DNA of 64,000 nt from Haliotis asinina (Eukaryota > Mollusca > Gastropoda > Lepetellida > Haliotidae), in NCBI RefSeq assembly GCF_037392515.1, contig NC_090280.1, positions 23,007,118-23,071,117 on the forward strand, in the 5' to 3' direction. Positions 21,801 through 27,808 of this stretch are shown piece after piece. Under the pieces are notes generated by a model, which did not search any database, was not told the origin of the DNA, and saw only the letters and a program-made list of their open reading frames with translations. Both the position numbers and the translations under genes were made by a program. How positions within the stretch are numbered: the first letter of the stretch is position 1; each line of letters starts with the position of its first letter.

Positions 21801-24092
21801 GCTTAAGGATTGTGTGAACTGTGTCAATTCGGAGCCAAGAAATGTTGCCATATGAGTCTTATTAGTTATTACAATTTTATTATTTTTAATTCCTGTTATA
21901 AATTAAGTCACGAAACATAACCAGGGTCCAGTGATAACAGATCCACTAGCCTGGACAGATGCAACGGTTATACTTCCCGTCGTGCCTCACGGATAATTCT
22001 TCCTTCTTCATTAATTGCTTGCATCCTTTTCCCGTTATGCGATGTAGACAGGACTCTCCTATCTTATACATAATCGTAGTTTCTTTGACAAGTTGGTCCT
22101 AGAACAAATACCGTTTTCTTATGTTAAAAAAATCTTAGCTGGCCATTATTGATGTCCGAAATATATTCAGCGTTTAGTACGAACAAGGTAATATTTCATA
22201 CCTCACGGATGAATCTTTTTCCATTGTCCATCTCTCGCTTCAGTTGATGTTTTGTGATGAAGACAGGGCTCTGTTAGTTTGTTATGAATTGTAGTATCTT
22301 TGAAAAAATAGCTACAAAAAGCATTTCTGCCAAATATACTGTAATCAGTATCTGTGATTTGAAAGTAAATAGAGGATACTAAACGACCTTCCGTGTAATA
22401 CCATTTTTATTAAACGAGTTAATGGTTTGGCATCAGACGAGTGAAAGTGAGTTTGATACTAAATCTTTAACGAGTTTGATGAAAATGGTATTTCACGGAA
22501 GCGAGTTTAGTATTCTGTTTATTACTCGCCAGCATAAATTGACAGAAACTGCGGCGAAATTGCCTACAGTGTGAGGACTCTCAGCTTTCAAGTCAAACAA
22601 GGTCTAGTAAAATCGCGACATCAACATTAGCATTGTGACGTCACAACTGTGAACCGTTTTGACGTCATACGTCAAGTGATATTACACTAGTGTATTACTG
22701 TATTAGTGTATTATTGAAGCGAAAATATTACACTGCAGTATCTTCAACGGGCGAGTAATAATAAGGAATATTAACGACGGATCTCATATGTGTCCAATAC
22801 TAAATACATGTGTTATATTAGGAGGTGATGTCAACGTAGACGACATCGTCCCCATCGTAGCTGTCTACTCCGTTATGCTGACTGTTGTGGCAGTTGTGGT
22901 GGCAGCAGTCACTGTTCTTGTCTGCAAGGACGTGAAAGGTACAGTGAATGTATGAATCCTTTCCATCAAATGAATCAAATGCATTGAGTCATCAGTTCAC
23001 TCCCCTCCACAAACCAACACACCTGAAGCAGCACGCCCTTACCCCAAAGTGAACTGGTCTTCAACAACCCACTGGTATGCTCGTCATAACAGGCGAGTAA
23101 CGCTATCTGATTTCTTCAGCGATTTCAGTATAATTTACCAATCAGTGAAGGGGTACCCGGTAGGATGAGATGATAATGACTGTAAACCATATACTGTCTT
23201 ACAGTACACATTGGAGATTCGGTTTAGAATTGATCCTGTGCAACTTATGCTTGTCACAAATGCAAATGTCTCTTTTATTCGTTGTTCTTTGGATTCAGTA
23301 AAGGTCAGTGCTGTAGCATTATGGCTAAAGCGATCATTCGCCACGTGTGAAGCCCATTTCTGGTGTTCGCGACATGATATTGCTGGAGTATTGCCAAAGG
23401 TGACATAAAACTACACTTAGTCTCTCAGTCTGGCGTTCTAATCCGTGATATTTTATGAATATTGTCATAAGCAGAGAAAAACAATACTCACTCACTTACT
23501 CGTGTTCAGTAAGTGGTAATGTAGACGATTAATTCATTTTAAGTGTTCCCTTTGTTTCGTTTTCAGAGGATCAGGGAAGAAGGTAGATATATATACTTTT
23601 GTATCTTAAATCCTGGAGTAGTATGGAGGAAAATCTTTATATACTTGTCCAGTTACAGTCTTAAGTCTATGTAAAGACTATTTACTCGACTTATATCAGA
23701 AGCCTAAGGTCATATTTAAACAAACAACCCAATTGCGTAGACCGATGCTTATGCTATTGATAACTGGATTGTCTGGTCCACACTCGATTATTTACAGACA
23801 GCTGCCATACACCTGAAATATTGCTGAGTGTGGCGTTAAATAACGTACAACCAAACAACAGCCATCAGGATCATCTAGATAGATATAAATGTAATGTTGT
23901 AATTACAGATGTGGTGACTACCTTACTGTGATGGCAGAGAGATTATCCCATGACTTCAGCGATGTACCTCGTGCTTCGAACAACGATGTCTTACCCCTAC
24001 ATGATTACGAGAGACTCCTGAGGGAACAGTTCCACATCTACACGTGTCTCCACCCCCAATCTTTCTCAACAGAGGACCACAGTACCATGTGA
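775..24092 (+). CDS. Ig-domain transmembrane receptor locus A (multi-exon)
   Basis: Spliced model from visible AG/GT sites: 775-817, 929-1267, 1442-1741, 16243-16560, 17136-17402, 18034-18156, 18916-18937, 21031-21086, 21428-21449, 21734-21771, 22822-22938, 23567-23582, 23909-24092. The sum is 1845 nt, one open frame of 614 residues. Predicted order: short signal peptide (1-14), V-like Ig (15-127), C2-like Ig (128-227), second C2-like Ig (228-333), I-set-like Ig (334-422), transmembrane helix (423-463), two tyrosine cassettes (464-509), second hydrophobic helix (510-548), tail with YLTV and YERL (549-614). A decayed V exon lies at 15231. The 14.5-kb intron after 1741 holds a nested transposon block and a second candidate signal exon (12714-12777), so this may be two tandem genes, the upstream one lacking its 3' half. 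It resembles cell-surface immune or adhesion receptors. I recognise no named gene, and fibrinogen or lectin domains are absent. Exons are well supported; their joining is inferred. Confidence 0.7.
929..1267 (+). CDS. Locus A V-like Ig exon
   Basis: The acceptor 'cag' ends at 928 and the GTATGT donor begins at 1268; the 339-nt exon is phase 1-1. It encodes a V-like fold ending DAGTYYCQGTDG, the DxGxYxC signature of Ig strand F. A second cysteine lies 11 residues further on, at the end of a GC pair. The usual strand-B cysteine is missing: the B strand reads VGVTM. The strand-C tryptophan is present (YAW). The same pattern recurs in copies B, C and D, so it is a family trait. Confidence 0.8.
1442..1741 (+). 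CDS. Locus A first C2-like Ig exon
   Basis: 300 nt, phase 1-1, between 'acacag' and GTGAGT. It encodes a proline/threonine-rich linker (KPTTPTTTGPASP) followed by an Ig domain with strand B VTLTC, strand C YIWRRD and strand F YRCQ. It ends DWSHGHVLDVL. Gene B has an exon of the same length and near-identical sequence at 54520..54221. Copy C has a frameshifted version. Confidence 0.85.
1742..2251. other. Intron sequence, no feature seen
   Basis: AT-rich intron following the C2 exon of locus A. The first bases after the donor resemble the equivalent intron of copy C (minus strand from 34826). I see no exon or repeat boundary before the SINE that begins near 2252. Confidence 0.5.
2423..3702 (+). 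mobile_element. Mariner (DD34D) DNA transposon
   Basis: The left inverted repeat 'ctgtcaataagttttgagcc' (about 2430-2449) mirrors 'ggctgaaaacttattgaca' at 3684-3702. A TA precedes the left end. The right end lacks the outermost bases found on the left, so it appears clipped. The empty site is visible in the sister LTR near 7672-7690. The length of about 1.28 kb is usual for mariners. Confidence 0.85.
2597..3645 (+). pseudogene. Mariner transposase, one frameshift
   Basis: The first frame (2597-3184) gives the N-terminal helix-turn-helix region, a WVPRML motif (family WVPHEL) and the first catalytic Asp in TCDETWIHHYDP. The second frame (about 3150-3645) gives HQDNAPVHTS with the second Asp and YSPDLAPSDYHLF with the third, 34 residues apart, hence DD34D. 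The two frames overlap around 3160-3180, where one indel shifts the reading. All three catalytic Asp residues and a stop at 3643-3645 remain. As it stands it cannot encode a full transposase of about 345 residues. Confidence 0.85.
5053..5313 (-). mobile_element. Abalone-type SINE 2 inside the Ty3 pol region
   Basis: A near full-length copy of the window's commonest repeat. It has a GAGT tail, then 'gtaaataatcgagtctggac', and ends 'ccccgggaccttcacgg'. Taking the CACT tail as the 3' end, it lies on the minus strand. It interrupts the Ty3 sequence between the RNase H and RT regions and is therefore younger than the Ty3 insertion. Confidence 0.8.
7640..7834 (-). repeat. 5' LTR of the Ty3 fossil
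   Basis: Plus-strand sequence runs from TGTAAGG to CCTCACA, about 195 bases. It matches both halves of the mariner-split LTR at 2386-3855, with about a dozen differences. Confidence 0.75.
7873..8700. repeat. Short tandem repeat, then unassigned DNA
   Basis: About 7945-8085 carries three to four degenerate copies of a unit of about 50 bases containing 'tacatacacctcggtattca'. The rest, to 8700, is AT-rich and I see no gene in it. Confidence 0.5.
8701..9560 (-). mobile_element. Possible old BEL/Pao-type retroelement fossil
   Basis: Minus-strand frames carry EGVNPADILLDR (near 9250), like the NPADL motif seen after RNase H in BEL/Pao elements, and ERLWMNDL (near 9500), also reminiscent of that group. 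The sequence is heavily decayed and broken, no LTRs were seen, and the family is uncertain. Confidence 0.25.
9561..12280. other. Unassigned non-coding DNA
   Basis: AT-rich sequence with only short chance frames. I recognise no repeat family, exon signature or RNA gene. If locus A is one gene this is intron; if it is two, it is intergenic. Confidence 0.5.
12284..12440 (-). mobile_element. SINE 2, partial
   Basis: Carries 'aataatcgagtctggaccag' and 'cccacccgatcccattagtcgcc' but lacks the GAGT tail and the outer end. Diverged from the 5053 copy. Confidence 0.65.
12714..12777 (+). CDS. Candidate second signal-peptide exon
   Basis: ATG at 12714 opens 21 codons plus one base (MIFHFFCLKTVIFFGCTLEF then A) before GTAAGC at 12778. 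The peptide is strongly hydrophobic and the exon ends in phase 1, as every Ig-exon acceptor of this family requires. It lies upstream of the decayed V exon (15231) and the C2 exon (16243). It could therefore be the first exon of a separate gene running to 24092. Chance occurrence is possible, and no paralogous copy was found in the window. Confidence 0.4.
12778..13209. other. Unassigned non-coding DNA
   Basis: Intron-like sequence, nothing recognised. Confidence 0.4.
13210..13366 (-). mobile_element. tRNA-type SINE 1
   Basis: On the minus strand the head is 'gcagcctagtggctaaaac', a tRNA-like A-box region, with a B box 'gggttcgatt'. On the plus strand the tail reads 'gagtttggttttacgcccc'. Related copies are at 2252, 13891, 17590, 18338, 23305, 29371 and 47770. 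Confidence 0.65.
13891..14056 (+). mobile_element. tRNA-type SINE 1 with CACT tail
   Basis: Complete-looking copy with head 'gtggggtagccttgtgggta', B box 'gggttcgattccc', body 'tacaatgtgtgaagcc', and tail 'ggcgcaaaactaaact' followed by a pure (CACT)n run at about 14023-14055. Confidence 0.75.
14428..14620 (-). mobile_element. SINE 2, partial
   Basis: GAGTGAG tail at the left, 'gcactctacaatattccagc', then 'taaataatcgagtctggacc'. It stops at 'ccacacgatcccg', so its 5' part is missing. The Tc1 relic at 14620 follows directly. Confidence 0.7.
14620..15070 (+). mobile_element. Decayed Tc1-like transposase relic
   Basis: In shifting frames of the plus strand I see a Tc1-type C-terminal block: DLNPIQHL (14918-14941, family PDLNPIEHLWD) followed by an ALREEW.R.P segment. 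Upstream is a stretch like the HVWRKW block. There are several stops and frame changes and no inverted repeats were found. It is a dead fragment older than the Tc1 copy at 24.4 kb. Confidence 0.55.
15231..15516 (+). pseudogene. Locus A second V-like exon, apparently decayed
   Basis: After acceptor 'tgtttcag' the frame (phase 1) gives a V-like segment: NTVARVGQNVNMTW, a variable middle, then VDVQDAG at about 15501-15521. The expected strand-F YYC and strand-G residues are absent. The reading runs into an unrelated tail and stops at 15577 with no good donor. Because intact V exons of the family are phase 1-1, skipping this one leaves the frame open. It pairs with the C2 exon at 16243, suggesting an ancestral V+C2 duplication. 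Confidence 0.6.
15835..15985 (+). repeat. Intronic tandem repeat containing splice-acceptor-like units
   Basis: About four copies of a unit of 40-48 bases built on 'ataacacctgacctt', each followed by a pyrimidine-rich run and 'acag'. Every unit thus carries a 3' splice-site-like element, just upstream of the C2 exon at 16243. Confidence 0.65.
16243..16560 (+). CDS. Locus A second C2-like Ig exon
   Basis: 318 nt, phase 1-1, between 'tcacag' and GTGAGT. It encodes a linker KPSKPNIITT, strand B VNLTC, strand C YTWRRN, strand F VYSCQSG and an ending SDWSRGYTLSVL. It is clearly paralogous to the exon at 1442-1741 but has its own middle and two NSS/NTS sequons. No equivalent exists in gene B. Confidence 0.85.
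17136..17402 (+). CDS. Locus A I-set-like Ig exon
   Basis: 267 nt, phase 1-1. It encodes YGPDQIHFDG, then strand B VTVRC with extra cysteines (SADCNPAC), strand C VTWME and strand F SGQYTCHVNNTHG, the classical DxSGxYxC signature. It is the membrane-proximal domain. Gene B (53140..52874) and copy C (32779..32513) have exons of exactly the same length. Confidence 0.9.
17590..17722 (+). mobile_element. tRNA-type SINE 1, diverged
   Basis: Head much decayed, B box 'aggttcgaat', body 'gggtacaatatatgaggccc', tail 'agcggcgtgaaaaaaaa'. It lies in the intron before the first transmembrane exon. Confidence 0.55.
18034..18156 (+). CDS. Locus A first transmembrane exon
   Basis: 123 nt, phase 1-1. It encodes a short stalk (RELNESGVVS), a helix of about 22 residues rich in Val/Ile and a basic stop-transfer CRKHR. 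Gene B has the same-length exon at 52293..52171. The orientation predicted is outside N-terminus, inside C-terminus. Confidence 0.9.
18338..18493 (+). mobile_element. tRNA-type SINE 1
   Basis: Head 'ggggaagcctagtggttaca', B box 'gggttcgatt', body 'aatatgtgaaaccc', tail 'ctaaaactaaactcagtcac'. Intronic. Confidence 0.65.
18916..18937 (+). CDS. Locus A micro-exon 1 (22 nt)
   Basis: Flanked by 'ccctttcag' and GTGAGT; enters in phase 1, leaves in phase 2; encodes roughly GRGCILNR across its borders. The equivalent in gene B is 50124..50103, also 22 nt. Confidence 0.7.
18938..21030. other. Intron with a short tandem repeat and a SINE
   Basis: Intron between micro-exon 1 and the first tyrosine exon. 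About 19387-19450 holds three copies of a unit of roughly 27 bases ('cacctgtctcgctactgt'). A short inverted repeat around 20027-20085 ('acttgaaacgcttcacagt' against its complement) can form a hairpin. A SINE 2 copy lies near 20432-20590. Nothing else seen. Confidence 0.5.
20432..20590 (+). mobile_element. SINE 2, partial
   Basis: Carries 'agaggcgactaacgggatcg', 'cacttgattgtctggtccag' and 'actcgataatatag'; the CACT tail is missing. Confidence 0.6.
21031..21086 (+). CDS. Locus A tyrosine exon 1 (YQEI)
   Basis: 56 nt from 'ccgcag' to GTTGGT; phase 2-1. It encodes IVTYTRDSGADGGYQEIV. The YQEI motif resembles the pYEEI class bound by Src-family SH2 domains. Gene B at 49725..49670 carries YEEI in the same place. 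Confidence 0.8.
21428..21449 (+). CDS. Locus A micro-exon 2 (22 nt)
   Basis: Flanked by 'actttcag' and GTGAGT, phase 1-2, encoding about ETGYADYR. Same length and similar sequence to micro-exon 1, so the micro-exon/tyrosine-exon pair was duplicated. Gene B equivalent: 49333..49312. Confidence 0.7.
21734..21771 (+). CDS. Locus A tyrosine exon 2 (YQEI)
   Basis: 38 nt from 'atcacag' to GTTGGT, phase 2-1, encoding REDENDGSYQEIE. Nearly identical in gene B (48957..48920). Confidence 0.8.
22385..22500. repeat. Foldback element, copy 1
   Basis: Imperfect palindrome: 'cgtgtaataccatttttatt' on the left pairs with 'aaaatggtatttcacgg' on the right. A related palindrome lies at 46395-46510. Confidence 0.6.
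22515..22762. repeat. MITE-like element with ATTACTCGCC inverted ends
   Basis: Begins 'tttattactcgcc' and ends 'gggcgagtaataa', an inverted terminal repeat. Inside are TGACGTCA-like sites and a 'gtgtattactgtattagtgt' run. A second copy lies at about 46527-46796 in the same orientation. It adjoins the foldback at 22385; the two may be one composite element. Confidence 0.55.
22822..22938 (+). CDS. Locus A second transmembrane exon
   Basis: 117 nt, phase 1-1. It encodes DVNVDDIVPIVAVYS, a hydrophobic stretch of about 26 residues, then CKDVK. It aligns with the first transmembrane exon, most clearly in gene B, where the two begin IVPVTAVCSIL and IVPIVAVYSIM, so it is a duplicated exon. With both present, the C-terminal tail would return outside. 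I infer alternative use of the two. Confidence 0.85.
23305..23425 (+). mobile_element. tRNA-type SINE 1, internally deleted
   Basis: Head 'agcattatggctaaagcgat', then directly 'cacgtgtgaagcccatttct', tail 'aaggtgacataaaactacac'. Intronic. Confidence 0.55.
23567..23582 (+). CDS. Locus A micro-exon 3 (16 nt)
   Basis: Flanked by 'gttttcag' and GTAGAT; phase 1-2; encodes about EDQGR. Gene B has a 16-nt counterpart at 47670..47655. Confidence 0.65.
23735..23855 (+). mobile_element. SINE 2, partial
   Basis: Contains 'ggattgtctggtccacactc' and 'tgctgagtgtggcgttaaat'; the 5' part and CACT tail are missing. Confidence 0.6.
23909..24092 (+). CDS. Locus A terminal exon
   Basis: 184 nt from 'aattacag' to TGA at 24090-24092; enters in phase 2. 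It encodes CGDYLTVMAERLSHDF, a middle DVPRASNNDVLPL, then HDYERLLREQFHIYTC and a serine/threonine-rich end. Two YxxPhi motifs (YLTV, YERL). Gene B has a 184-nt equivalent with a few changes. The last third is part of a tandem repeat that continues into the 3' UTR. Confidence 0.85.
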
Positions 24093-24352
24093 AGTCCGAA
24101 CTGACTGTACAGCTCCCCATCTACACGTTTCTCCACCCTTCATCTTCCTCAACAGAGGACCACAGTACCAGATGGTAGTGGTACCAGTACCTAAACTGAT
24201 GGTAGAGTTCCACTTCTACACGTGTCTGCACCCTTCATACTCCTCAGCAGAAGACCACGGTACCATGTGAAGTCTGAACTGACTGTACAGCTCCCCATCT
24301 ACACGTTTCTCCACCCTTCATCTTCATCTTCCACAGTACCAGGTGAAGCCTA
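24030..24352 (+). repeat. Tandem repeat spanning the locus A stop codon
   Basis: About four diverged units, each with a 'ccatctacacgtttctccac' type core, 'ctcaacagaggaccacagta' and a GTGAAG-type end. The first unit lies in the coding end of the terminal exon. The matching array in gene B has a clean 83-base period. Confidence 0.65.
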
Positions 24353-25846
24353 TATATACTCGTCCCAAAAAGAAAGTGTGCATTGAAGAAATTGATCAAA
24401 CTAAAAAAGAAAACAATTTCGTAAGTGTAAAAAATGTTAACCTGTTCATGAATAAGTTATATTGAACACAAAAACGGTTTTCCCCGTTACAATGACGTTA
24501 AATGACGTGCTGCACGTTTGTGAAAAGGCATGTTTTACACCTGGAGAGTGTGAAAATTCAGGCAGTAGTGTGAAACCTTGGGTATTTAAACACAAAAGAA
24601 AGGCCTTCCTATCATTCACATTTTAACTTGCGCTGCTGTTGAAACGACTCCAATTTAGCATGTCAAGATTGACAATAAATCAACATCTCCTTGCCCTGGG
24701 TATGATTAGAGCTGGCAGAACACACAGAGAGGTTGCCCAGCATTTCAACTGCCACTGTAAGACTGTAGACAGGCTAGTCCATCGACATGCACATCATGCT
24801 GACGTTCGAGACCGACCCCGCTCCCGGAGACCCCGAGTTACCACCCCTGCACAAGATCGGTATACCCGTGTCACCCATCTCCGGAACCGGCAAAAAACGG
24901 CAACGACGACAGCCAGGAACACCCCTGACCTGAGACGGATACATCCTCAAACAGTAATCAACCGGCTGAGAGAATACGGCTTACGTCCTCGAAGACCGTC
25001 CGATTTTGACGTTACGTCATCGACGTGCTCGTCTGCAGTGGTGGCGACGTGTTTTATTCACAAATGAAAGTCGTTTCCATCTTTCATCATCAGATGGCCG
25101 CCAGAGAGTGTACAGATTTTGAAACGAACGCTACGCAGATCCATTTGTCGTGGAGCGAAACCGTTATGGAGGAGGGTCTCTCATGGTGTGGGGTGGCATC
25201 ATTGCCCGTAACAGAACTGCGCTGGTCATTATTGATGGCAACCTCAATGCAGCCAGATATCGTGATAAAGTGCTTGCACCTGTTGATGTACCGTTTCTGC
25301 AACATCACGGCCCCGGCGTCATTCTACAGCAGGAGAACGCCCGGCCCCAAGCAGCTCGTGTTGTTCAACAGTATATGCAGCAACAACAAGTGGATGTTCT
25401 TCTCTGGCCCGCAAATTCGCCCGATATCTCACCCACTGAGCACGTATGGGACGAAACGAAACGCCAGCTACTCCGGCTTCCCCATGCACCGTCAACGCTT
25501 GTGGAACTCCAAAGACTGCGAATCAGAATATGGAACAACATCCCACAACACTCCCATGCTAACCTGTTCGCTTCCATGAGGCGTAGTAGATGCACAGCAT
25601 TAGTCGATGCAGACGGAGGTCATACTAGATACTGAGTGTGTGACTTTTGTGTTAAACCCCTAGTGTCTGACTCTCCATGGCCCCAAGAGTATTCGTCGTA
25701 GCGTAATGAAATTTCTCGTGTTGATCACAAATTGATTGATCTGTGATGTTATGAAATTTCCATGAAATAAAATTATATATCATAGAAATTTGTGGTATTT
25801 CTGTTATTTCTTAGCATGCACACTTTCTGTTTTTGGGAGAGTATAG
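24353..25846 (+). mobile_element. Tc1-like DNA transposon in the locus A 3' UTR
   Basis: Inverted ends: 'tactcgtcccaaaaagaaag' at the left and the complement of 'ctttctgtttttgggagagt' at the right, with TATA at both edges. Length about 1.49 kb. It lies between the stop codon (24092) and the AATAAA at 26190 and is missing from the corresponding region of gene B. It carries its own AATAAA near 25765. Confidence 0.85.
24660..25635 (+). pseudogene. Tc1-like transposase, inactive
   Basis: The N-terminal frame (to about 25010) has a helix-turn-helix (HREVAQHFNCHCKTVDRL) and an RDRPRSRRPRVTTPAQDRYT linker typical of Tc1. After a frame change the core shows FTNES, where FTDES is expected near 25055. 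Then come GGGSLMVWGGI, QQENARPQAARV where QQDNARP is expected, and SPDISPTEHVWDE, ending at a stop at 25633-25635. The first two catalytic aspartates are therefore Asn and Glu. At least two frame changes separate the blocks. Confidence 0.85.
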
Positions 25847-25926
25847 TTCAACATCTACAAATCCTTACAATTTCAAATTCTTCAAAGGCATTTAGAAGTT
25901 GGTGAGGTAATACAAGACAATATTAT

Positions 25927-25994
25927 GGATGACAACTTCTTTAATTCTTTTAACACTACGTTTCAAGGCTAATTCGTGCCCCTTCGTCAGGTGG
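25927..25994 (-). ncRNA. Hammerhead-like motif, Penelope-type
   Basis: On the minus strand: CTGACGA (25990..25984), a short stem AAGG/CCTT, then GAAAC and 'gtagtgttaaaagaatt'. The order CUGANGA, stem II, GAAA matches the hammerhead ribozyme core found at the ends of Penelope-like elements. Similar copies at 38531 and 57889. Stem III is weak here, so activity is doubtful. Confidence 0.4.
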
Positions 25995-26150
25995 GTAATG
26001 AACATAGGTAACATTGCAGAATATATACAGGTATACTTGAAGCCAGAGAGGTAAGATGTATATAGAAGCACATAAATGTAATTAGGTATGTACAATCACA
26101 AGCGGACGCTTGTAAGGAAAAGTTTTGAGCTTTACCCACAGTATATATAG

Positions 26151-27045
26151 TACATCAACAACACTGATTTAGCAACATTTTTTTCAGTCAATAAAACCTT
26201 AACCTCTAAAACATATTTTAAATCAATATAGCTTTAACCTGTTTTATCAAAAACATTTAACTGTTTTGTTTCCATGACCCAGCAGGTACAGGTCGGTTTC
26301 CGATTGTGATATTCTGATTGTCAGCACCTCAAACAAAACTCCAGATGAATAGAACACCCATTTCAAAATAAACACTTGCGTGCTAACACACATGCACACA
26401 CACACACGCTCAAACACGATTCAAATACATAGTTAAAGAATTGTTTTACATATCTCCCTCAAATGCTTTCAAAGCTTTACTTTAGTTTTATATGCTGTAA
26501 GCTTGATCAAACTATTTATTGCATACACAAGGCATGACACACGTTCCTTATTGTACAGGAATGCGCAGAATTCACAGTACTGCTACCCTACTTCTGTATT
26601 GGTGCCACCCTGCCAAGAATGTATCCCTCATGAAGTATTTGTCTTAGGACTGACGTATCGTGATCTGTAGCTGGACACCAGCTGACATTTGAACAACTGT
26701 TCACAACCCGTTTCCTGCAGATATCAGTGAACCATACTTTCTCGTGTAAAGAAATGCTGAAGGTGTCATACGGATGGAATGTGAAATATTCCTCTTGAAA
26801 ATAATACAGCAGAGTATTTCTGTACTGTAGGGCCGTAAACAACCTTAACTGTACATGGTTTCAGATCGGACAAAGGCACGAGACAGTTTTCAGTGGAGCT
26901 GGGTGTAATAGATCGTTAATGACCAGGAAGGAACACGTCATTACATACTGGTTCTTAAAATATGTATTCCAACTACTTCATGTTTCCACTTATTTACAGT
27001 CTGTCATTAACATGCCCAACCACCAATGTCATGCCGTTCTAGCCA
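26151..27045. repeat. Inverted-duplicate flank, A side
   Basis: Matches the reverse complement of parts of 44545-47000. Landmarks are 'caacaacactgatttagca' (26158), 'cggtttccgattgtgat' (26293) and 'tggtttcagatcggacaaag' (26857). No coding content recognised; short frames here are chance. Boundary near 27045. Confidence 0.65.
26190..26195 (+). promoter_or_regulatory. Candidate poly(A) signal of locus A
   Basis: AATAAA in a segment matching the equivalent part of gene B, where AATAAA occurs on the minus strand at 46941..46936. Conservation in both copies supports it. Confidence 0.35.
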
Positions 27046-27104
27046 AACGTGACTGAGAACAGTAGAAATACGTACTTAACACCTAATACGTCAGCACAAT
27101 TGCC

Positions 27105-27315
27105 ACAATATATATTCTAGAAAGCACACAGTTGATCTCCGTAACGGGTTATAATAGTCGGTATGGTCAAGTACGTTTACAGTGTCAATGCCACTGTCTA
27201 TATTCTAGAGGCCTCAAATGGTCTGTAGTCACGTCAACCGCCCTCGCATGGGTAATGAGAATCAGTATGGTCTTACTTACAATGTCAGTGTCACTGTCTA
27301 TATTCTAGAAAGTCA
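27105..27315. repeat. Two- to three-copy tandem repeat of about 100 bases
   Basis: Units share 'cagtgtcaatgccactgtct' and 'tatattctaga' at about 27115, 27200 and 27300. Confidence 0.55.
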
Positions 27316-27594
27316 TCCACACTGGCATGGGTTCTGATGAGTATAGCCTTGTAGAAGTCGGTTCTACTCAAATTACTTGATTAAATTAGGTTATCATGTC
27401 ATTTAATTACAATGGCCATTTGACATATTGGCTTTGACACAGACACACTATGAAATTCCTCATACGACACGAATAGTTTATTATTACATGTCATCCAAGG
27501 GTTGAGTATAACTTGTGTGAACGAGCTGGTCTGCTAGCTTTTAACAATGTATTATTATTATTTATTATCCGTGAATATGCGGGTTACAATGAAT

Positions 27595-27808
27595 CTTCAT
27601 CACCCCATGCTTGTCGTAAGAGGCGACTGACAGGATCAGGTGGTCAAGGTCTCTGACTAACACGTCATCGTATCCCAGTTGCGTAGATCGACGTTCATGC
27701 TGTTGATCACTTGATTGTCTGGTCCAGGCTCGCTTATCCACAGACCACTGCCATACAGGTGAAATATTGCTGAGTGCGGTGAAAAACTAAACTCACTCAC
27801 TCCATCCA
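27595..27808 (+). mobile_element. SINE 2 copy with CACT tail
   Basis: Starts 'tcaccccatgcttgtcgtaa', continues 'cttgattgtctggtccaggc' and ends 'aactaaactcactcactcc'. Nearly full length. Confidence 0.7.
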
